Positions 56,119 to 64,000 of a stretch of DNA of 64,000 bases are shown one piece after another. Position numbers and translations under genes: made by a program. The DNA comes from Diphasiastrum complanatum. Taxonomy: Eukaryota; Streptophyta; Lycopodiopsida; Lycopodiales; Lycopodiaceae. The notes beneath the pieces are model-generated. The model had not been told where the DNA came from. It saw nothing but the letters and a program-made list of their open reading frames with translations, and searched no databases. Location: assembly GCA_029204225.1 (NCBI GenBank), contig CM055113.1, positions 27,882,272-27,946,271 of the forward strand, given 5' to 3'. Every line of letters begins with the position of its first letter. Position 1 is the stretch's first letter.

Positions 56119-57590
56119 TGTTGGCCGATTCCTCGGTGCATGTACTACGCCTATCGATTCAAATCAGAATGTCGAGTTCGAAGACTCGACTGCTTTGACT
56201 TAGTTCTAATTTTGAAGTCATCAAAACCGATAGAGGTAATTACGTAGCACAAACATGAAGTTGAATGACTATTTGGTTGCAAAAACGTGAGTCAAAACAG
56301 TTCAGACAAATCTATTTGAAAGTAGCTAGATAGAACTATAGAGGGAGCATAGCATGCACACTAACATTATCTTGAATGCAATAAAACAATTAATTCATAC
56401 AAAAAGTAAAGAATTACAAGCCAGGTGATAAGGAGAGCACAAGACAATTGCAGTTGTAATTGTGTGCTCAAGACTGAATTTTAGTTTTGTAATAGCTACG
56501 ATGGTTTGAAGATCGTTAATACCTTATTCTAACTATGTTTGAATATAATTGATGATAAAAAACATCTATTGAATCTGATTATGAATGAATAATTTGATTA
56601 TCATTATCAGGATCGTTCTTCTGCATCATTCACATAGTAATATACATTTGTGCAGATATATACAAAATGGCTTAGAGACATTGGGTTGTCTAAATAATCT
56701 TAGCCGAAGTAGTGGATGTCACTGTCAAGGCACAGTTAGCAGGCGTGGATGTCACTATCAGGCAATTAGTTGACGTGGATATCACTACCCTGGTAGGTGA
56801 CATTCATATTGTTGTTGTTATCTAGACAAATGGTAACATAGCTACAATCATTTCCAAGGCGGTTGCACAGTAGCAAGAGTGGTTAATATAGTTGACTAGC
56901 TTGAGTGGTGCCATGTCAACAGTCAAATTCGAGCCGAGGTCTAATAATCATAGTCAAGAAGCAACAAGTGTTTGAAGGTTTGATTCAACTATTGGTTGAA
57001 TCGATGATTCGAGCATCTATCAACCGTTCAACTCTTTCTAGTCCCTCGATAGTTTGATTATCGCGTAGATACATGTCTTCGAATTTCTTGTATTTCTGCA
57101 GATTGCGCGACAATGCGAGTAGCAACATGAATGGATCAGGATTAACAATCGGATTTAGGGAAAAGAGAAGAGTAAATCCAACACACCCCTTAATCTGGAT
57201 ACATAAATGCCCTTGATCTTCAGACTAAGTGATGCACAAAATCAGTTGTGTGCATCAATGCTTAGTGCCTTGGTAAATATATCCATTGTCATGTCATGCG
57301 TTCAACAATATACTAAGCTTACCTCTCTGTTGAGAATTTTGTTGCTGACATAGTGATATCGAATCTCAATGTGCTTACTCCTAGAATGAAATCTAGGATT
57401 GGTTGATAAAGCAATGGCACTTATCACATAATACAAATGTTGGAGTATACATTCAGAAAATCTATGATAGCAAATTCTCAACCGTATTGCTTCTTTGTTA
57501 GCTTGGGAAGCAACTATATACACTGACTCTAACAAAAAAAAGAGCAATAGAGGTTTGCTTATGATTGTTTTAAGATATAGGACTTTGAAA
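56119..57590 (-). mobile_element. Copia fragment: RNase H end plus 3' LTR
   Basis: The minus strand from about 57590 carries the end of copia RNase H (KQTSIALLFFLLESVYIVAS-like start, STNPRFHSRSKHIEIRYHYV). A purine tract follows and then an LTR start TGTTGGATTTA at 57183. The first 55 bp of this LTR match that of the copia element at 61413. A TGTTGG at 56119 would be the other LTR end, giving about 1065 bp against 1054 bp in the neighbour; that end is inferred. Everything upstream of RNase H is missing. Confidence 0.65.
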
Positions 57591-58571
57591 AATTGTCAGC
57601 TAGTTAGGTTGTCTAATTTCTAATTTGGAGGCCAAAGTGAATTTTCAGCTTAGAGATACATTTCCTTATGTCAATAAGGACTAAATATAGTGTTTTTACT
57701 ATTTTTAGCAACTACATATGTTGATTAGGTCGAGTTTGAACCTACTCTAATTGGTTAGTAGAGATACATTTAATGTAGTCAAGTTAGATCTAGGTTTTTG
57801 GCAAGTACCTAGAAACTTCCATAAGTTCATAAGCTTAGGCAAGATGATCTAAATACTTCAATAGGTATATAAGTGTGGGAGGAATTCACACCTCTCATTC
57901 ATTCTTATGGAAGATATCTCTTTTGGTTCTACATCAATCTCTTGCATTTTGGTGGTGATATAGTGAGATCTTGTGTGTAAAATGTTGTTTTTTTTTTTAA
58001 AACTCCTGACTCTAAAAGGGATTTTGGAGAACGACCTTTATATTGTGAAATACCGATAGTAGAATGTATGCACGCTCTTTGAATGCCTTGAAGAGGCTGA
58101 ATGCTTCTGATTTGCACTTGGGACATTTGTTAAAATGCACTTGACCTCCTTTCATATATCACCTTATAAGGTAATGGCAAGCTCTAATATGTGGTTAAGG
58201 GTTAAGGAAAACCTCTAATATGTGGTTGGTGGATGAGAGAAAGAAATTGCACCTCATTACACTCTCTTTTTTTCATTTTTTTTTTTTTTTTTTTTTTTTG
58301 GGATACCGGGGGGGGGGGGGGGGGAGGCAACGCCCCGGGGAGTGATTGATTTTTGCCATTTCTTGGCATGGCTGTCTTTTTCTTTTTAAAACTTCAACTT
58401 CCATGGTTTTCCTAGTCAAAAATCTATCTTGGTGATTTTTTTGCTTTTATGTTTGTGAGTACATTTCACATGTGTGGAGCATGTTCCCACATGTAAAATA
58501 GTTATAAAAAGTCATCTATCATAGCTTTAGGGGTTTCATAAGTTTTTATGTCAAGCATCTTTGTGTAGAGT
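57591..58571. other. Intergenic, with T24 and G17 homopolymers
   Basis: No gene recognised. At 58276-58299 there are 24 T in a row, then GGGATACC and 17 G in a row (58308-58324), followed by GGCAACGCCCCGGGG. The G tract and the GGGGG...CCCC theme recall the C/G-rich hairpin inside the element at 779-1502. Confidence 0.6.
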
Positions 58572-59215
58572 TGTGATAGGGCCAAAAATTGGCATAGATG
58601 GCAAATTGGTCAAATCCACATGTAATGCCTCTATTGATGCTTGTGACATAAGTAGTTTATGATGCAATCTCAAGCTAGTTAGGCTTGTAAATAGTCTTGT
58701 GACACTTGTGTTAATGTAATCTGATGAGTGATCAAATCAAAGTGTTGGCTTTGATCAAAGGGTCCAATCAAAATTGAGATATCTTTATGAATGGTCCAAT
58801 AGAATTGCAAGATGGATGCATTACTCATCCAATAGCATTAGAGAGGCTAGGATTAGGGGTCCAATAGGATGCAAGGGAGGATCTTTACAAGTTTTATATG
58901 TACTCCTCTTTCCAATCATAATCTAAGTTGAGTCTTTGAGCTTGTTTTACATTCTCTCTCTACCCGAATTCAGATTAGCTCTATTCTCTCTCTATCTAAG
59001 GAGAGGAGCTTAATTCTACTTAGGTTTTTCAAGGATCACTTTCTTACAGGTGTATGTACTTTGGTTATCAACATATGCATCTATCTTTGACTCTTTGTCT
59101 TAGGTTTTTTATTTAGATCTCGGAATTCAATCTAGTATTGATCAATGAGTGCATAAGCTTGCTTAGGAGATCATTCACACATGTTAGGGCTTTCCCGCAC
59201 GTGTGAAATTTCACA
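58572..59215 (+). repeat. 5' LTR of plus-strand copia
   Basis: Begins TGTGATAGGG and ends GTGTGAAATTTCACA, directly before the primer-binding site. TGTGA/TCACA inverted ends match the LTR at 31073-31773. Confidence 0.75.
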
Positions 59216-59939
59216 TGGTATCAGAGCCTACCTAAGTGTTTGAGCTTGTTTCATCCAAAGTTCCAAAAATTTCTTAAAAATCTAGATCTAGAGAGACTAG
59301 TTTGCATCTCCCATGCTATCTCAAGCAAAATTGGATCAAAAGAGTACATAATCATAAGGATTGAATCATTTCTAATATTGTACAGATTTTCCTGCTCAGA
59401 CACATGTGAAGGATAGCCCAATTCAATTTTGTGGTTCTCTTCCATGTGTGATCCAAAATTGGTGTTTGGTAGCTAGTTTTAAAGCTATTTGAGTCTAGTT
59501 TGTGTACCAATTGACTTCATAGTGATTGGATCTCCCAATAAAAAGTTATAGTCAATTGAATCAAGGTGGATAGGGCACCCAACTTGGTTGGACACTTTTA
59601 TTTATGACTCTATCATGCATGTTTGATCAAAGATCTCACTTCTAGGGTTGCCAATCTTGTTTTCTTGAGATCTAGTCATCATTTTGAGGTCATAGCCACT
59701 TTCTTTCATACAATTGGTTTGTGTTTGAGTGATTTGTGGATTCTTGGAGTGTTTCCCACATGCCAAAGGTAGCTTGACCCAAACTTAGCCCATTAAGAGA
59801 GATTGGAAAAGCTAGTGAGGACCATCTCACATTTTGTTGCAAGATCTTGCATAGGAGTTGGTAGTACACCTTTCAAAGATCCTATAGTAAGAGAGAAGCA
59901 ACATTTCTTTGTCTCATCACAAGGAGTCTTCACTATTAC

Positions 59940-60350
59940 ATGGCATCTATGGCTTCCTACCTATTGGAATCTAGTGAAAGACTATCTACCTCCAACTATT
60001 CTATTTGGAAGGTTAGAATGGAGTCAATTTTTATACTCCAAGATGTGATGGACATTGTACTTGGGATTGAGGAGGAGCCTCAAGTCCTTCAAGAAGTACA
60101 AAAGTACAAGAAGAGAGCTAGGATGGCTCTCCACTTTATCAAGATGAATGTCTCTAATGAGATTTTGAGAGAGATTAGTGATTGCAACTCGGCCAAGCAA
60201 GCTTGGGATACTCTCAAGGCTATTTATGAAGCCAAAAAATACCTCTAGGATCCTCACTCTTAGACATCAAATCTTCCAAAGTTCTCAAAAGAGTGATGAG
60301 ATTGCCACTATGTGTTGAGAGTGAAAAATACTCACTGGGAGCTTGCTTGC
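59940..60350 (+). CDS. Copia gag fragment (UBN2-type)
   Basis: About 100 residues from a start codon at 59940: LSTSNYSIWKVRMESIF (N-terminal gag signature), ILREISDCNSAKQAWDTLKA (gag UBN2 motif), then a frameshift after YEAKKY and a further stretch in another frame to about 60350. It would form the retrotransposon capsid. The zinc knuckle is absent because the nested element interrupts the gene. Confidence 0.8.
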
Positions 60351-60359
60351 ATTGGAGGA

Positions 60360-61413
60360 TGTTGGGAGAGAGGGGAAGCATAAATGGCGAACACGAACGA
60401 GAAACGAATTCGAACAAGAAACGAACGAGAAACGAACTCGAACAGATTATGTTCATGCACAGCGAGATGAGTTAGACGTCTCTCTCTGTAAGCATGACTG
60501 TGCCTATCAAAATGAACACAACTTTAGTGATAGGAATCACAATCATTCTAGATTACGCAACCAAACATTTAATGGATAAAGCGCTAGATGTATAATTTGT
60601 CATGAATTGCAAGACAAATTATATGTCGCGAATGATTCGCGAAGAGCTAGACTGTGTTCGACTGATAATTAGTCATGAATGATTCGCGAAAGACAAGACT
60701 AAAAGTTAATCATCTATTACCAGAAAGAACAACTAGACGAAATGAAGAACAAGCATAGCAATATTAGCACAAATCGGAATGCAGAACAAAGAACTGTATC
60801 AGATTAAGTATATCATGTTTACATGTTAATTATGCAGTAGAGCACAATACAATAGCGGACAAAACTGCGTGCCCTAGAAGCTTATTTTGTCTGTAATGAG
60901 GAATGAAACCTCTTCTCTTAGTCACTTCTTCTCTCGCTGTGGAATACACATATGGTATCCAATATATACATAATATTACAGGTGTGCAGATGTGAAAGTA
61001 CATAGTGGATGTGCTGTCTATAAGAGATCGTTGGTGATCGCAGTAGTTGTCCAATATGTTAGCGCAGCTGCATGGGGTGAGCGTGAGAAGGGTGCGACGC
61101 CAGTCATTACTGAGGTGAACGTTGGTGATGATGCAAAAAGTGCGTCACTTCTTACGAGTAGCCTTAGGATTAGATTTACAAGGGTGCCTTAGCTTTTAAG
61201 GCACCTTCAACATTCTGTAGGATAGTGTCCTCTTTTTGCCTTTCACCATAACCTGTGTAAAAACACAGTGTCGCGATTCTTTCACCTTTTATTTGGTCTG
61301 TGCAAATTTTGCATGTAAATATGCAGACTGCATGACAACGTTAATAAATATGCAGCAAGAATGGAGGCAAATTAAAAATGGGATTTAGGAGAGTAGAAGG
61401 AATAAATCCAACA
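60360..61413 (-). repeat. 3' LTR of nested copia, 1054 bp
   Basis: On the minus strand it begins TGTTGGATTTATTCC right after the purine tract and ends CTCTCCCAACA, so the ends are TGTTGG...CCAACA. Its last 80 bp contain GAAACGAA/TTCG words in direct and inverted order, and TTCGCGAATCATTCGCGA-type repeats occur near 60600-60690. Confidence 0.85.
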
Positions 61414-64000
61414 CCCCCCCTTAATCTGGATCCATGAATGTCTTGATCTTCAGACTGAGCAATGCACAAAATTTGTTGTGTGTATTAACATTGAGTGCTT
61501 TCATGAAAATGTCTGCAACCATATCCTGTGTCCTGCAGTACGTTAAGCTTACCTCCCTGTGGAACCTTGCCCCTTGATGTAGTGATATTTGATCTCAATG
61601 TGCTTACTCCTAGAATGAAATCTAGGGTTGGCCGATAAGGCAATAGCACTTTGCTTATCACAAAACAAAACTGTAGGGTTGTACTGATACAGATTGATGT
61701 CTAACAGTAGATTTCTCAACCAAAACGCTTCCTTAATAGATTGAGAAGTAGCAATGTATTTTGTTTCAGTAGAAGAAAGTGCGATAGAGGTTTGCTTACG
61801 ACTGTTCCAGGAAATAGGACCGTCATTGAAGAAGAATGTAAATCTAGATGTGGATTTACGATTGTATGTATCTCCTCCCTAGCTTGCATTAGAATAGCCA
61901 CTGAGCTGATGAAGATTGTCATTGCTGACATCTCCATAGCAGATGCACTGGTCCATGGTAGCTCAAATATATCTCATGACTCGAATAAGAGCCTTCCAAT
62001 GGGTAATGCCAGGATTAGCCATGTATTGGCTAAGTGAGCTTACAGCAAAAGAGATATATGGTCTTGTACAGACCATTGCGTACATGAGAGATCCAAGTAT
62101 CGATCGATATGGATATTCTCTCATCTGCTCCTCTTCCTGCTTGGTCTGGGGACATTGGTCCTTCGACAAATGCAAGCCTAGATCCATTGGTGAGTGAACT
62201 AATTTACAATTCATCAAACTCTATTTGTTAAGAACATTGTGAAGATACCTTTGTTGAGTGATGTAAATCAGTCGATTTGTTCTATCTCTGTGGATTTAAA
62301 TTCCAAGACAAAAGTGAGCTTCACCCAGATCAGTCATGTCGAATTCTGAGAACAGCATCTGATTTTCATCCTTGACCATTTTGGTATTGTTGTTGAAGAG
62401 AAACATATCATCAACGTACAAGGTGATGATAATGAAGGACTGTTGCACTGACCTTGAATAAACATTGCAATCAGCAATGCTCGGTTTGGATCCTTGTTCA
62501 ATGAGGAATGTGTTGATCCTCTGAAACCAAGCTCTGGCATACTATTTCAAGCCATACAGTGCTTTGTGGAGTTTACAAACATGATTCTTCATGCCTTCCA
62601 GAACGTATCCTTTGGGCTGGATCATGTAGATATCTTCCTGTATAACTCCATTCAGATAGGCCTTTTGTACATCAAGTTAACGTACTTTGAGGTCGGTAGT
62701 TGCAGCATAAGATAGGAGCATTCGGATTGACGAATGTTTGACGACTGGACTAAAAGTCTCACTGTAGTCAACATTCGGGATCTGGGTGAATCCTTGTGCT
62801 ACCAGTCTGGCCTTCCTTCAATAAATTGCTCCGTTGGCATTATATTTGATCTTAAAGATCCATTTGCAATCAATAATATTGCAGCCAATGGGAGCTTCGA
62901 CTAATGACCATGGCTGATTCTTTTTCAGAGAGGAATAATCTCTGTCCATGGCTTCTCTCCATAGATCAGAGTCTGGTTGGCTAAGTGCCTCTTCGACTGT
63001 TGTCGGTTCCTGCATTAAGAGACAGGCAGACTCAGGAGTATACCTTGTGGGCTGTGTGCGCACACTCGGCTTGATCTTCTAGGAGGATTCGACCGATGAA
63101 CCATTCCTGGGACATGTTGTTGGGTAGGCAGCAACATCTTTTCTGATTCGATGTCTTGAAGTGGGTCGACAATAGACACGCCTGAGCCATAAGCTTGACT
63201 GTTGTATCAATGGCAGGTGATGGAGGTTCTTCTCGAGCAATATCCTTGCCTTTGAGGTCGAGGAACTGATCCTCGATAAAGACTGTATCCCGGCTATACA
63301 AGATTTGCTGGGTATCATGATCGTACAGCTTGTAGGTGTTATCAAACGAAGTATATCTGATCAGGATGGTCTTCAGACCTTGGAAGTCCATATTCTTCCT
63401 TGTGTCCTTTGGAATCTGCTCGTAGGCAATGCACCCAAACACTTTTAGGTTCTTCAAAGAAGGCTTAGAGCCTGTCCACACCTCGTGGGGTGTCTTGTCT
63501 GAGAGGGCCTTGGTCGAACATCTGTTCTGGATGTAAGTTGCAGTGGAGACAGCTTCAACCCAGAATCTCTTGGGCAACGATGCATGCGATAGCATACACT
63601 TAGCAGATTCGACCAGAGTACGGTTCTTTCTCTCAACTAATCCATTAGATTGAGGATTGTAAGGAGTGATGAATTGCTGCTCAATGCCTTGGCTTTGACA
63701 GTACTCCTTAAACTTGACAGAGATATATTCTCCACCGTTGTCTGACCTTAGGGCCTTGATCGTCCTTCCCAATCTCCTTTTCTGCACGCTCCTTGAAGAT
63801 TCTGAAGCAGTTGAAGGCTTATGCTCTCTTCTTTATGAGATACACCATCATTCTTCTGGAGAATTCGTCAATAAAGGTTATAAAATACTTGGCATCCTTC
63901 AGCGAAGGATTTTTCAATCGGGCCACAAATATCTAAATGTACAACATCTAGCAATCCTCTAGCAATATGCTGATGGCTTGACTTAAATGGTTTCCTAGTA
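61414..64000 (-). pseudogene. Copia pol polyprotein, decayed
   Basis: Integrase, reverse transcriptase and RNase H in canonical copia order. The longest intact stretch (63032-63787) covers most of integrase and its C-terminal FGCIAYEQIPKDTR region. The RT-RNase H half is broken by stops, for example after HNVLNK and VMRYI, and by small frameshifts. The RNase H motif reads SSTETKY where SSTEAEY is usual. Confidence 0.85.

Larger units (their letters stand above)
58572..60359 (+). mobile_element. Ty1/copia element, 5' part, interrupted by a nested copia
   Basis: LTR 58572-59215 (TGTGATAGGG...AATTTCACA, 644 bp), primer-binding site TGGTATCAGAGC at 59216-59227, a leader of about 700 bp, then gag starting at 59940. 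The element is cut at 60359, where the LTR of an oppositely oriented copia begins. The remainder should lie beyond the right edge of the window. Confidence 0.8.
60360..64000 (-). mobile_element. Ty1/copia element nested in the plus-strand copia, 3' part
   Basis: Minus-strand element running in from beyond the right edge. Integrase: VHLDICGP near 63955, ALRSDNGGEYIS and LVERKNRTLVES at 63785-63590 (the D, D, E residues are visible). Reverse transcriptase starts about 63000 (DLWREAMDRDYSSLKKN, CKWIFKIKYN) and carries catalytic YVDDMFLF near 62410. RNase H is at 62000-61500 (SRKQTSIALSSTETKYIAT, NPRFHSRSKHIEIKYHYI). A purine tract AAGGGGGGG precedes the 3' LTR. Frameshifts and several stops show decay, but the order is complete. 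GAGGA before 60360 is the candidate target-site duplication. Confidence 0.9.

Overview
The window is plant nuclear DNA. It holds widely spaced short exons with GT-AG introns, plant-type Ty1/copia and Ty3/gypsy retrotransposons with initiator-Met-type primer sites, LINE and SINE debris, small DNA transposons with target-site duplications, and long (CT)n microsatellites. The exons match the plant purple acid phosphatase 27-like family. I cannot name the species. Non-flowering plants such as ferns, lycophytes or gymnosperms fit the intron load, but this is a guess.

Only two host genes can be supported. Both are on the minus strand and are tandem duplicates of one purple acid phosphatase (metallophosphoesterase) gene. 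Gene B (35752-53123) is complete: 12 exons joining in phase into 618 codons, with a signal peptide and all seven metal-binding residues. Gene A (2284-17855) shows exons 1-8, each identical in length to its gene B counterpart. Exons 9-12 are absent from the remaining 2.28 kb, so gene A either runs off the left edge or is truncated. The two copies can still be aligned in their introns and about 0.8-1.1 kb upstream of the start codon.

Nearly everything else is transposon-derived. Gene A intron 4 (4.1-9.2 kb) and intron 1 (11.9-17.7 kb) carry LINE copies antisense to the gene. The intron 1 block ends in a (CT)n tract only 28 bp from the exon 1 splice donor. The region 18.8-35 kb between the genes holds an unassigned decayed reading frame, a 25-bp minisatellite with 17 units, a decayed gypsy element and a decayed copia element. 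Gene B introns carry tRNA-derived short elements, a Harbinger-type MITE, a copia fragment, a LINE 3' end, an LTR fragment and hAT-like elements. The right end (56-64 kb) is a copia cluster in which a minus-strand copia element sits inside the gag region of a plus-strand one.

The most interesting signals are: (1) three small insertions in gene B whose empty sites are preserved at the matching place in gene A; (2) a series of hAT-like elements with 8-bp target duplications, each built around a different short palindromic word repeated at both ends; (3) an 87-bp tRNA-like element present twice at exactly the same length with 16-17 bp target duplications. No CRISPR array, rRNA or genuine tRNA gene was seen.
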